Shown here: positions 41,897 through 52,200 of the stretch, piece by piece
Layout: each line of letters begins with the position of its first letter
How positions within the stretch are numbered: the first letter of the stretch is position 1
Assembly: GCA_028285545.1 (NCBI GenBank)
Contig: JANQPA010000041.1
Span: 81,287 to 145,286 of the forward strand
Origin: Saprospiraceae bacterium
GTDB lineage: Bacteria; Bacteroidota; Bacteroidia; Chitinophagales; Saprospiraceae
Length of the DNA stretch: 64,000 nt
Direction of reading: 5' to 3'
Position numbers and translations under genes: made by a program
Notes under the pieces: generated by a model
Told to the model about the DNA's origin: nothing
Seen by the model: the letters and a program-made list of their open reading frames with translations, nothing else
Database searches by the model: none

Positions 41897-43513
41897 TTAC
41901 TTTTCTTTGTCAAGCATTTTGGGTAATACCTGATGAGCGTTTGCCCATTCTTCCCATTTTTTGGAAAGCTCCTCCACCAGCTCTTTGTTTTCGTCAGCAA
42001 GATTATGAGTTTCCATTCGATCGTTTGAAAGGTCAAATAATTCCCATTCCACTTGATTTCGACCTTTGGTAGCCTTCCAGTCCCCTTTGCGAATAGCATA
42101 TCGATTAACGTGTTCCCAATACATGTATTCATGTTCCGTTTTTTCACCTTTGCTTAGCACTGGAAGTAAGCTATTCCCTTCCAGTGGAAAGGTTGGCAGG
42201 CCATAGGAAGAAGTATCTGGGTATTGCGCACCGGAGGCTTCTAAAATTGTAGGCATTAAATCAATGAGGTAGGCCTTATTATCTGTAATTTTTCCTGCTT
42301 GCTCGGTTATCACTTTTGGCCAATGAGCGATGAAAGAAGTAGCGATCCCACCTTCGCCTGGAAATTTTTTATAATCCTGAAGTGGAACGTTTGATACATT
42401 GGCCCATGCTCTACCATAAGAAACCGCCCCCCAAATATCAGGATTGTTGATATCTTCAAATTTGCCAGATCCGAATTCCCCATATTCTGAACAACCGCCA
42501 TTGTCTGATAAGAAAAGTATTAAGGTATTATCTAATTGCCCTTCTTTTTCCAGATAATTTATAAGCCGTCCAATATTAGCATCCATGGAATGAACCTGCG
42601 CTGCATAAACCGCCATTCTATAAGCAGATTCTTCTTTTTGCTGGGGAGAAAGGTCTTCCCAGGCACGTACAGTTGTATCTCGAAATGGCTCCCAGTTTTT
42701 ATCGAAAAGTCCTAGTCTTTTTTGATTTTCAAAACGAATACGGCGAAGGCTGTCCCAGCCAATTTGATATTTATCTTTAAATCTATCAATATCACTTTCT
42801 TTTGCCTGTAGAGGCCAGTGGGGAGCAGTATAGGCTAAGTACAAAAAAAATGGAGTTTCTTTCTTCTGATCACCAATAAACTGAATGGCATAATCTGTAA
42901 AAGCATCTGTTGTATAATAAGAAGTGTCAGGAGCAGGGAGGCTGTCATTCATATAAGTAAGTCCACGTGCACCCTGGGGTTTAAAATAGCTACTAGCTCC
43001 AGACAGAATACCATAATATTTGTCGAAACCACGCTGGAGGGGCCAATCTGATGAGTTATGATAGCCAATGTGCCATTTACCAGTCATATAAGTTTGATAT
43101 CCGACTCCTTTTAAAGCTTCGGCTATGGTGACACATTCTTTATTTAAATGGCCCAGGTAACCAGGTGTTCCAAATCGTTTAGAGGCATCTTTATTTGCCG
43201 GAGGATTAGCCATTAGCCCTACACCCGCCTGATGTTGAAAAAGACCGGTTAGCAGACTGGCACGGGAAGGGCAGCACCTGGAGGTATTGTAAAATTGGGT
43301 AAATCGCAGTCCATTTTCAGCGAGTTTGTCCAGATGGGGAGTAGGGATTTCGCTTCCATAACAACCCAGGTCGGAATATCCCATATCATCAGCTAAAATC
43401 AGGATGATATTGGGCTTTACAACTTGCTCTTCATTACAAGAGATACTTAACAAAAAAAGCAGGCTTCCGGCAGTTAAATATCTGGCGATATTTTGAAACA
43501 AAGATATGCTCAT
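41897..43513 (-). CDS. Sulfatase 5 (S1 family, arylsulfatase-like lipoprotein)
   Basis: A 538-aa sulfatase, lipoprotein signal SLLFLLSISCNEE with Cys26. LILADDMGYSDLGCYGSE; Cys80 in SRCCPSRASLLTG; TGKWHIGYHN; FLSDNGGCSEYGEFG. Its stop and the start of sulfatase 6 are not joined; rather, sulfatase 6 ends where this gene begins: TAATG shares one base at 43513, so translation of this gene is probably coupled to the upstream sulfatase. Belongs to the same duplicated set as sulfatases 2-4. Confidence 0.92.
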   Translation of the reverse strand: MSISLFQNIARYLTAGSLLFLLSISCNEEQVVKPNIILILADDMGYSDLGCYGSEIPTPHLDKLAENGLRFTQFYNTSRCCPSRASLLTGLFQHQAGVGLMANPPANKDASKRFGTPGYLGHLNKECVTIAEALKGVGYQTYMTGKWHIGYHNSSDWPLQRGFDKYYGILSGASSYFKPQGARGLTYMNDSLPAPDTSYYTTDAFTDYAIQFIGDQKKETPFFLYLAYTAPHWPLQAKESDIDRFKDKYQIGWDSLRRIRFENQKRLGLFDKNWEPFRDTTVRAWEDLSPQQKEESAYRMAVYAAQVHSMDANIGRLINYLEKEGQLDNTLILFLSDNGGCSEYGEFGSGKFEDINNPDIWGAVSYGRAWANVSNVPLQDYKKFPGEGGIATSFIAHWPKVITEQAGKITDNKAYLIDLMPTILEASGAQYPDTSSYGLPTFPLEGNSLLPVLSKGEKTEHEYMYWEHVNRYAIRKGDWKATKGRNQVEWELFDLSNDRMETHNLADENKELVEELSKKWEEWANAHQVLPKMLDKEK

Positions 43514-45156
43514 TATTTAAGATTTTCAGAGATGTTTTCCAGAATAGCCGCCGCTGCTTTTCCTGTTTTCCCTGGTCTTTCATCTGCTATAGTTGTCAGA
43601 CGCTGGTATTCTCTTGTATACCTCCTTCTATATTTATTAATCTGAGTGGTGTCTCCTAACTCTTCATGCCATGTAAAAGGATTATTCTTGACTTTATCTC
43701 CTCCAGATTGGGATTTCCGCCAGGCGACCAATTGCTCTATTAATCCATTGATCCTGCCTTTATTTTCAGGTTTATCAGCAATATTATAATGGCACATTGG
43801 ATCTTTTTGAAGATTATAAAGTTCTAGTTCTTCGGTTATATGATGGACTCCTAAAAGCCAGTCTTTATTCATCAATGAGGTCACCATCGCGCTTTCGACA
43901 ATCACAAAATCATTGACTTTTGAATCCGGTTTATAGAACATTTCCAGAAAACTTCGGCCCTCTGTTTCGGCAATATCTTTTTGTCCGCTTAGTTCCATAA
44001 TAGTGGCAAATAGATCGGCATGACTGGTGAAGTTATCTCGAAACCCAGGCTTCACAAATCCAGGATACCAAACGACCATGGGTACAATAGATTGAGTAGG
44101 AAAGGGGCTTCCTTTATGGAGCATTTCATTATCAAATAAGGCACTCCCGTGATCGGAAGTAAATATGATCATCGTATTCTCTAACAGGCCTTTTTCTTCT
44201 AGTGCACCAATGACTTTGGCAATTTGCTCATCAATAAAACTCAAGCTTCCATAATGTGCAGCCCGAACATTATGGCGCAATTTATCTTGTTCTGGTTTTG
44301 GCAAACTGTCATAGTGATCGAACAAATTGCCTCCATAGCCATAGCGATGCCTTGTATAATCCAGAGGTTTATTATCCAACTCTCCCGCTACAAAATCTCC
44401 GCTTGGCAGGTCCTCCATATTTCGATAAATACTTGAAAAGCGTTCGGGAGCATTCCAGGGATTATGTGGCCCTGTAAAAGAAACCCACATAAACCAGGGC
44501 TTATCTTTTTTCAAAATACCACTTTGGACAGCCTCTACAGATTTATTACCTACAAAAGCATCAGCATGCAGGTCCTCATCAAGGGGCCAGTCAAAGAAAC
44601 TTTGCCCACGAGGTATTTTTGAATCCCTGTTTAGGTTGTAAATATCCAAGCGTTTTGATCCCCTTTCATTGAGGTAAGCTTCATAATCATCGTCCCGATA
44701 TTTTCGATCTTTACCCTCTAAGGAGTAACGAAGATCATAATCATAGTCCGCTGTAAATGGATGAAAATGCATTTTCCCAACACCTACCGTTGTATAACCT
44801 TCTTTTTTTAATTCAGAAATTAGAAAAGGCTTTACTTCTTCTCGAAATGAAATGCCGACATTGTCCCACAGGGAGTGAGCATGAGGATAATGACCTGTCA
44901 CAATCGTAGCTCTTGCAGGCATACATATAGGAGAAACACAGGCGTGCTTTAGAAAAATCGCACCTTCATCAGACAATTTATTTACGGCAGGCATCTTTAG
45001 AAAGGGTGCTCCTACCCTGGGGAGATCTTGTCCTCGGGTATAATCAGTGGTAATAAACAGAATATTAGGCCTTTCAGGAATCACAGGTGAGCGTTCACAG
45101 CTGAAAACCCCAAAAAGTAATAAGACTATTCCTGAGAGATGGATAATCTGGTTCAC
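43513..45156 (-). CDS. Sulfatase 6 (S1 family, divergent CMPAR type)
   Basis: A 547-aa sulfatase, lipoprotein signal LLLFGVFSCERS with Cys20. It differs from the other five: the metal segment is NILFITTDYTRGQ instead of ILADD, and the formylglycine motif is CMPAR with Cys78 (SPICMPARATIVTG). That places it nearer choline-sulfatase/iduronate-sulfatase-like S1 subgroups. VGVGKMHFHPF and IFTSDHGSALFDN supply the remaining active-site residues. It probably removes a sulfate in a different position or sugar. Its stop overlaps the start of sulfatase 5 by one base; the upstream gene is GH127, 46 bp away. Confidence 0.9.
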   Translation of the reverse strand: MNQIIHLSGIVLLLFGVFSCERSPVIPERPNILFITTDYTRGQDLPRVGAPFLKMPAVNKLSDEGAIFLKHACVSPICMPARATIVTGHYPHAHSLWDNVGISFREEVKPFLISELKKEGYTTVGVGKMHFHPFTADYDYDLRYSLEGKDRKYRDDDYEAYLNERGSKRLDIYNLNRDSKIPRGQSFFDWPLDEDLHADAFVGNKSVEAVQSGILKKDKPWFMWVSFTGPHNPWNAPERFSSIYRNMEDLPSGDFVAGELDNKPLDYTRHRYGYGGNLFDHYDSLPKPEQDKLRHNVRAAHYGSLSFIDEQIAKVIGALEEKGLLENTMIIFTSDHGSALFDNEMLHKGSPFPTQSIVPMVVWYPGFVKPGFRDNFTSHADLFATIMELSGQKDIAETEGRSFLEMFYKPDSKVNDFVIVESAMVTSLMNKDWLLGVHHITEELELYNLQKDPMCHYNIADKPENKGRINGLIEQLVAWRKSQSGGDKVKNNPFTWHEELGDTTQINKYRRRYTREYQRLTTIADERPGKTGKAAAAILENISENLK

Positions 45157-45202
45157 AATTAGTTAAATTAATGGTTAGTTCTTCTGATTAGGTAAAAGAG
45201 TT

Positions 45203-47608
45203 TTATTTGAGTACCCACTCGTATAATCCAGCTGATCTTCTACCATTTTCTAGCTCCAATTTCATAGCATTAGTCGTAATGGCTTTGAATTTAACGGTAC
45301 TGGGTTTTCCATCTTCATTGATGGGATAGTTTTTTACCTTAACCGGCTTCCATTCATTTCCACTTTTATAATACAATTTCCAGGATTCCGGATAAATAAC
45401 TCCGCCATCATTACTTTTAAACCAATAAACGGTGCTTTCTGAAACAGTAGCAGGCTCTTCAAATGTATAGGTAATCCATCCTGTGGTATCGCGAATAGGC
45501 CACCAATTGAAGTTGGTTACTTCTGCTGAAACAGTTGGATCAGGAACATAATGGTCATTGACAGCCCAAAGATTACCCTTTCGAATTTTTTTGGAGGTTG
45601 CTACCTTGCTTTTAGAGGCAATGGTTGGGAAGGGTTCCGGAACGGCAGCCTTTTCTTCGGATGGAATCCACACCAGCATCTCAGATCCTCCACGGTTAGC
45701 CCATCCATAATAGGGGATGGCTTTAAAAGGAACAGGTATTTTTTCAATGCTTCCGTCTTCCCTTTCTTGCAGTGTTTCCGCTTTACCATTAATGGTCATC
45801 ACCCCTTCCAAAAGATCTTTTTCATATACTAGTTCAAAATCTTGTTCTTCATCTAAAAGCAAGTTGTTTGCTTCTCCATTGAGATCTATACCTTCTGTGC
45901 AATAAACTACTGGGCCTGCTTGCAGGGCAATGCGACCTACATTGGTTTTGATCCCCGAATGTGCCTTAATCGCCCGGACTTCATATGGGAAATCAATATC
46001 AATGACATCTCCTTCAGACCAGTTTCTTTTAATGACTGCAAATCCTTTTTCCATGGAATAGGATACTGGTTTGCCGTTCACATTAATTCTGGTTTTATAC
46101 TTAGGACCTTTAGTAAAAGAATATAGATCTGAAGGTACCGGTCTGTCACTTGCCCAACCCGGAATTCGGATGTTCAATGAAAAGTTGGCAGGCTTTTCCA
46201 TATCCAATTTTAATTGAACATTTCCTGCCCATGGTATCTGGCTTGATTGACTAAGGGATACCTGTTGATTGCCCAAATCAAAATTTGTAGCACTAGAGAT
46301 GAACAGGTTTACAAATACAGCATCTTCTTTATGCGCATAGATATACCCAGGCACCGCAGGAAGATATCGAGCCACATTTGAGGGGCAACAAGAAGTATTA
46401 AACCATTCACTTCTTTCAGTAATACCTCTAGATTCCAGTCGGTTGGGATAGAAAAACTTATTTCCTTCCAGAGAAACCCCTGATAATACATTATTATACA
46501 AGGAGCGTTCCAAGACGTCCATATATTTAGCATCTCCATGAGTAAGAAACAGGCGATAATTCCAAAAAATATTGGCAATACCGGCGCAGGTCTCATTATA
46601 AGCTCTCAGATTAGGGAGTTCATAAGTAGCTCCAAAGCCTTCATGGCCGCCGGCAGCCCCAATTCCACCGATGATGTATAATTTACCATCTACGATATCA
46701 TGCCACAATTTGTCCATGGCTTCTATATAAAGATGATCATCTGTGAGGGCAGCAATATCTGCCATCCCTGTGTACATGTATGCGGCCCGCACAGAGTGCC
46801 CAACTGCCTCATCCTGTTCTGTCACTTTTTTGTGGGATTGGTTATAGGAGGTACGATCTTCGCTTAGTCCTCTTTTATCCAGGAAAAATTTAGCCAGATC
46901 CAGGTATCTCTTTTCTCCGGTAACATTGTATAATTTGACCAAGCCAATCTCAATTTCCTGATGGCCAGGTACTATTTCTCTTTTGCCCCAGCCAAATTCC
47001 TGATCGACCAGGTCCGCGCTTTTTATGGCAATATCCAGGAAATTTCGTTTGCCGGTTGCTTCATAATGAGCTACAGCCGCTTCGTACATATGGCCTACAT
47101 TATACAATTCATGAGACCCTCCACTTGACTGTTCTATCCCTTCCCAACGAGGCTTTTTGGCGTCTCGGTGCTCTTCTGAAACCCCTAAAATTGTCTTTAC
47201 GGTATATAAATAACCATCCTCTTCCTGAGCTTCTCCTACATAATAAATCAAGGTGTCGAGATAAGCTTCCAATTGCGGATCCCGTACTTGCTGCAGAGAA
47301 TAAGCAGCACCCTCCATTACTTTGTAAACATCTGAATCATCGTAGCCTCTTCTGGTATTGAAAGTACCTTCTTCTAATCCTCCTGCTACTTTAAAATTCT
47401 TTATCCTTCCAGTTTCTTCACTTCGTTGGAAAGCGATTGGAATAGTCACTTCCCGATTGGTTTCAATACGTTCTTTCCAAAAAACATCCGTCACTTTCAC
47501 CTGGGTAAATTTAACAGGTGTTATGGGATAGAAAGACTCCATTTTTTGTGCTTTGGAGTTTCCTGAAAAAAATAAAAGAATCAATAATATGCTTAAACCT
47601 CTGATCAT
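45203..47608 (-). CDS. GH127 beta-L-arabinofuranosidase with C-terminal carbohydrate-binding-like domain
   Basis: An 801-aa enzyme from ATG 47608 (MIRGLSILLILLFFSGNSKA, signal peptide); a further upstream TTG is unlikely. It matches the characterised Bifidobacterium HypBA1 best of the three DUF1680 proteins here. YNETCAGIANIFW gives Glu339 and Cys341, and FNTSCCPSNVARYLP gives Cys407-Cys408, the Zn2+ and nucleophile set of that enzyme. The extra ~120-residue C-terminus (TGWITYTFEEPATV...LELENGRRSAGLYEW) resembles an F5/8-type/CBM32 sandwich. It would cut terminal beta-L-arabinofuranose. First gene after the SusCD terminator. Confidence 0.9.
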   Translation of the reverse strand: MIRGLSILLILLFFSGNSKAQKMESFYPITPVKFTQVKVTDVFWKERIETNREVTIPIAFQRSEETGRIKNFKVAGGLEEGTFNTRRGYDDSDVYKVMEGAAYSLQQVRDPQLEAYLDTLIYYVGEAQEEDGYLYTVKTILGVSEEHRDAKKPRWEGIEQSSGGSHELYNVGHMYEAAVAHYEATGKRNFLDIAIKSADLVDQEFGWGKREIVPGHQEIEIGLVKLYNVTGEKRYLDLAKFFLDKRGLSEDRTSYNQSHKKVTEQDEAVGHSVRAAYMYTGMADIAALTDDHLYIEAMDKLWHDIVDGKLYIIGGIGAAGGHEGFGATYELPNLRAYNETCAGIANIFWNYRLFLTHGDAKYMDVLERSLYNNVLSGVSLEGNKFFYPNRLESRGITERSEWFNTSCCPSNVARYLPAVPGYIYAHKEDAVFVNLFISSATNFDLGNQQVSLSQSSQIPWAGNVQLKLDMEKPANFSLNIRIPGWASDRPVPSDLYSFTKGPKYKTRINVNGKPVSYSMEKGFAVIKRNWSEGDVIDIDFPYEVRAIKAHSGIKTNVGRIALQAGPVVYCTEGIDLNGEANNLLLDEEQDFELVYEKDLLEGVMTINGKAETLQEREDGSIEKIPVPFKAIPYYGWANRGGSEMLVWIPSEEKAAVPEPFPTIASKSKVATSKKIRKGNLWAVNDHYVPDPTVSAEVTNFNWWPIRDTTGWITYTFEEPATVSESTVYWFKSNDGGVIYPESWKLYYKSGNEWKPVKVKNYPINEDGKPSTVKFKAITTNAMKLELENGRRSAGLYEWVLK

Positions 47609-47644
47609 AAGAGAATGGGTATAAATTGTTAACAATTATATTCT

Positions 47645-47701
47645 TTTAGGAGTAGTTTTCCAGAAAAAAACAAAGTTTTTTTCTGGAAAACTACTCCTAA
47701 A
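47645..47701. terminator. 26-bp perfect hairpin after SusD
   Basis: Arms 47645-47670 and 47676-47701 match perfectly, with a 5-nt loop (CAAAG). The stem contains TTTAGGAGTAGTTTTCCAG and its complement. It is unusually long for a terminator and separates the HTCS/SusC/SusD part of the locus from the enzyme genes. Confidence 0.8.
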
Positions 47702-47713
47702 TAAAGTATTCTT

Positions 47714-47767
47714 GGGCGTCGAATAACGACGACCTACGGTCCGTATGGAAGGAGTTATGAGACGCCC
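47714..47767. repeat. REP-like dyad element, copy 1
   Basis: GGGCGTC (47714-47720) pairs with GACGCCC (47761-47767), and inner dyads ATAAC/GTTAT and CCTACGG/CCGTATGG follow the same symmetry. A related element, with TATGAGACGC shared in inverted orientation, lies at 63898-63943. It is located in the 146-bp gap between the SusD stop and the terminator. Confidence 0.55.
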
Positions 47768-47781
47768 TCCAAACAAATTCA

Positions 47782-49221
47782 TCAATATATTGCATCAAGT
47801 GGGTTCTGAACAGAAATATGGCCAAATCCAATTTCATCATCAGGAATTTGACAAATGAACTGATAAGATCTGGCAGGAATCGTAAACTGATCTCTGGCAT
47901 CTCCGGCTTTTACCAGATCTTGCTGAGTTCTGAGAAGATCCCATAAGATCAAACCTTCTGAGTACAATTCTTTTCTTCGTTCAAGTAAAATGGCATCGAT
48001 CAGCTCTTGCTGATTGGTAGAAGAAGTTAGATTTTCTACCAATCGTGATGTTTGCAGTTGATTGAGCAATGCCAGGGCCTGATCTGTTTGGTTTTGGCGT
48101 GCCAGTGCTTCCGCTTCTATCAATAACATTTCTGCCCCTCTCATAACAATCATATCCCCCAAATAATTAGCTCCATCATCCCTGAATTTATTGGAAGACC
48201 AACCAGAGTCTAATTCTCCTTCTTCTTTGTAGCTAAATTGGTTTCTGGCATCCAAAGAGTCAAACATATTCACAAAGGATTCATTTACCCTTAGCGTCTC
48301 ATCACCAAAAATAGTACCTGCCGGTCGATGGCCATTAATGTTCCATCTGGAGAATAAATTAGTTGTCTGTATGTTATCGATTTCGGTTTGTCTGAAGCCC
48401 CACATCCATTCGTCATTGGCATTGGCAAATCCTCCCTGATATTCTTCAGCGGTCATTAAAGCATAATTGGTTCTGGCTGCATTGGCATGCGCGGCTGCAT
48501 CACTCCAGTTTTCCATGGTAAGATATACTTGTGCCAATATTCCATTCACTATATCTTTATTGATGTATTCCATGCTTGGCCGATCCCAATCGTTGAGTAG
48601 GCTGAGCCCCTGAGTCAGATCTCCTAGAAGTTGTGAATAAACTTGTTCAACAGTAGCGCGGTCATTTTTTTCTCTCTCGGGAGTAGCCCGATCTGTATAT
48701 ATAGGAACTCCCGGTTCATTACTAGCGATGCTATAGGTTTGTTGATAGTAGCGAATCAAATTAAAATAAGCCCATCCTCGTATGGCAAGGGTTTGTCCTT
48801 TAATGGCATTGGACAGATCCGGTTGATCTGTAAAATTATCAACCTGCGAAAGAATGATATTGCAATTGTTTATAATTTGATAATTATATTCCCAGTTGTT
48901 ATTGGCATAAGCCCCGGCGGATTCGGTGCGTACACTTTGGAAAACGCTGCTAAAATAAAAGCCATTTCCAATTTCGCGGACCCAAAGGTCTGGTGAAGCT
49001 GTCAGGTTATAAATTTGCATACCTGCTATTCCTCTATTCATACCATTAGGAGCAGTCAGCATGTATTTATAAACACCATTTAAGACCACCTGTAAACCAG
49101 ATAGATTTTCAAATAATTGTTGTTCAGATACATCCACAGTCGGTTGTACATCCAGGTAATCTTCACAAGCGGTGCCTGCTACCATGATAACCATTAATAA
49201 AATATATATTAGCTTTTTCAT
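47782..49221 (-). CDS. SusD/RagB-family surface glycan-binding lipoprotein
   Basis: A 479-aa lipoprotein (MVAGTACEDYLDVQPT, Cys19). Typical SusD features: DVSEQQLFENLSGLQVVLNGVYKYM at the N-terminus, helical TPR-like core (GQTLAIRGWAYFNLIRYYQQ) and the C-terminal ILLERRKELYSEGLILWDLL segment. It would sit on the cell surface as a lid of the SusC transporter and bind the target glycan. Start 18 bp after the SusC stop in the same operon. Confidence 0.95.
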   Translation of the reverse strand: MKKLIYILLMVIMVAGTACEDYLDVQPTVDVSEQQLFENLSGLQVVLNGVYKYMLTAPNGMNRGIAGMQIYNLTASPDLWVREIGNGFYFSSVFQSVRTESAGAYANNNWEYNYQIINNCNIILSQVDNFTDQPDLSNAIKGQTLAIRGWAYFNLIRYYQQTYSIASNEPGVPIYTDRATPEREKNDRATVEQVYSQLLGDLTQGLSLLNDWDRPSMEYINKDIVNGILAQVYLTMENWSDAAAHANAARTNYALMTAEEYQGGFANANDEWMWGFRQTEIDNIQTTNLFSRWNINGHRPAGTIFGDETLRVNESFVNMFDSLDARNQFSYKEEGELDSGWSSNKFRDDGANYLGDMIVMRGAEMLLIEAEALARQNQTDQALALLNQLQTSRLVENLTSSTNQQELIDAILLERRKELYSEGLILWDLLRTQQDLVKAGDARDQFTIPARSYQFICQIPDDEIGFGHISVQNPLDAIY

Positions 49222-49239
49222 GTTGTTAAATCATTTAGT

Positions 49240-52200
49240 TTAAAATTGGAATTGCAAGCCACCCGTAAAGGTCTTCCGGATACCCCAGTTGTAATCAGAT
49301 TGTCCATCAAAACCAGCGATTTCGGGATCTGTACCACGATCCGCTGCAGCTCCCCAGGTGAATAAGTTTTCTCCCTGTGCGAATATTCTAAGGCTGGTAA
49401 TTCTCAATTTATCCGTTATACTTTTTGGCATGGTGTAGCCAATATTTAATGTCCTCAGACGTACAAAATCATTATCATAAAAATATTGGTTGCTCGTTCT
49501 ACCATTATCTCTAAAGTTTCTATGAGAAGGCCTTGGTATAAAAGTGTTTCTGTTTTCTGGAGACCAATGATTGTCTCTCCACACATCGATCAAGCCAAAA
49601 GCATTCCTCATATTGATATTCTCACGGTAAGCAACATCATTCATAATGCCTCCAATGCTGTAATAAAACATTACGGATAGGTCCAGATTTTTTATTTTAA
49701 ATCTATTGGTTATACTACCATAAAGATCAGGAAGCGAGGAGCCTTGCCAGGCATGATTGGGCTGAGTATTTACAGTTGCCCAGGAGGTAGTGACTTCTTG
49801 CCCGATAACATTCCCTTCGCCATCAAATACATTGGCAAACCAGGTATTGTCACCCGTTTCAGGATCTACGCCCGCCCAGGTGGGAGTCCAATATTCGTAA
49901 ATAGATCTTCCAACCACCCATCTTCGATCCCCAATGAGAACCTCTTCAACTGGTAAGTCAACAATTTCATTTTTGAAGTGGGTAGCATTAGCAGAGAAGG
50001 TCCATTGGAAATTTCTGTTTTTTATAATATCATAATTCAAGTCTATTTCAAAGCCTGTATTTTCAACAGTAGCGATGTTGGCATCTACTTCGGTAATTCC
50101 AAAAGATTGAGGTAGGGGCTGACGGAATAATAAGTCCTCTGATGTTCTCTTGAAGTACTCCAAACTTCCATAAAACCTATTAAACAGCGTAAATTCAATG
50201 CCCGTATTAAACTGGAGATTCTTTTCCCAGGTCAATTCAGGAGTAGGAAGACGTTGTTCAATGGCCCCTGAATTATCATAAAAATTATAAGCCAAGTCAT
50301 ATAAAGCTTGATAAGCATAAAGGGAAAGCTGATCATTTCCGGTGGCTCCGTAACTTGCTTTAATTTTCAGATTGTCAATAAAGTCAACTCCATCAAAGAA
50401 GGACTCCTCAGAAATTCTCCACCCTGCACCTACTGACCAGAAATTTCCCCAGCGGCTATCAGGATGAAAACGGGAAGAACCATCCGTACGGTAACTGGCA
50501 GTTACATATATTTTATCTTCAAAATCGTATTCCAGGCGGGAAAAAACACTTGCCAAACGATAGTCATTTTCAAATGATCCGGTAGAAGGTTCCGCAGATG
50601 CTGCATCCAATTCAAATATTCCGGGCACCGCAAAAACCTCTTTAAAACCAGAGATTTGACTTCTATTCCAAGCGTACAACTCATTTCCGACCATAATGCC
50701 TACATTATGACTTCCAAGAGATTTTTTATACTCCAAAATATTGGTTAGCGTATATGAAAAACGGGTATTACTCAATTTTGAGGCATTTCCTTCCACCGTT
50801 AGAATGCCTTGTACGGGTGCCCTGTAGGTGTGTCGATTGAAAACACTTAGATCTGTAATAAAGGTAGACCTGAAATCTAATCCATTTAGTATGTTCACCC
50901 CTAATCCTAGCCTGTTGACCAATTGATTGGTATTATTGATATCAAAAGCATAAGAATCGGGTTCTTTGGGGGCAACGGAAAAATCAAATGGATTGCTAGC
51001 TCCGAAAAATCTTCTGCCGGAGTAGGACTGTCCACCACCCTTTTGCAAAGCAGTATTTCCAAAAACATCCACAAAGAATTCACCAGTTTCATGATTAAAC
51101 TCATAAGGGTGCACTCCAGAAGGAATGGTACGAACTACTCTTGTAAACTCACCAGGATTGTTTTGATCTGTCCGAAGGTAAAACAAAGAGGCTTCGAGAT
51201 TTACTCGATCTCCAATAGCCGTACTGATATTTAATCGTGTAGACCAACGCTGAAAATCCTGATTAAAATACTGCCCTTTATCATTCAAAAAAGAGGTGGC
51301 AAAGAATAATTTAGTTTTTTCAGAAAGGCCGGTACTTACATCTACGGCGTATTCCTGTCTTAATTTAGGATCAAACAAATCATGCCAATCATAATCATAC
51401 AATAACTCCGCCTCAGGCTTGATCTTTCCGTCAAATCCAACTGGATCGTCAATATTCCAATTACTTCGATACCTACGCTCATAGCCCAAAAAACTGGTAT
51501 GTGGGCGGGCAATATAAAAACGGTCGGTAGTCCTTCCAGAGGCATTTTCCCTGGCGGCCTGATCTTCCATTCCACTTTGCAGGTTATCATAGTAAAATCC
51601 TTTCCAAACGGCTTCATATTGATCCCCAGCGTTTAGCTTGTTAGGTAAGGTCACTGCAAAATCAGAGGTTCCAAAAGTAGACCTGAAGTTGACAATTGTT
51701 TTTCCTAAAGCGCCGGTTTTGGTATTGATCAGGATGACTCCATTGGCAGCTCTTGATCCATACAAAGCAGTGGAGGCTGCATCTTTAAGAATAGATATGG
51801 ATTCAATTTCATTAGGTGCAATACTACTCAATGAGCCTTCAAATGGACTACCATTTAAGATGATCAGAGGGTTATTAGATGCACTTAAGGACCCAAATCC
51901 ACGAATTTGGATTACGGCATCAGCTCCAGGTTGACCTCTGCTACTCAATACCTGAATACCCGGACTTAAACCCTGCAGGGCCTGACTGACATTAGAAGAG
52001 GCAGTTTCCTGGATTTTTTCAGATTCAATAAAGGCCGCAGATCCAGTAAAAGCAGCTTTCTTTTTGGTACCATAAGCGACTACCACAACTTCATCTAATT
52101 GCTGTACATCTTCAACCAATTCTACATTCAGAAAAGATTGATTCCCAACGCTTATTTCCTGAGTTAAAAATCCTATATAAGTAAAAGTTAAGGTATCCTG

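Noticed and set aside
47645..47701. TTTAGGAGT/ACTCCTAAA arms resembling the operator
   Set aside because: The arms are part of a 26-bp terminator stem with a different spacer; not an operator copy.
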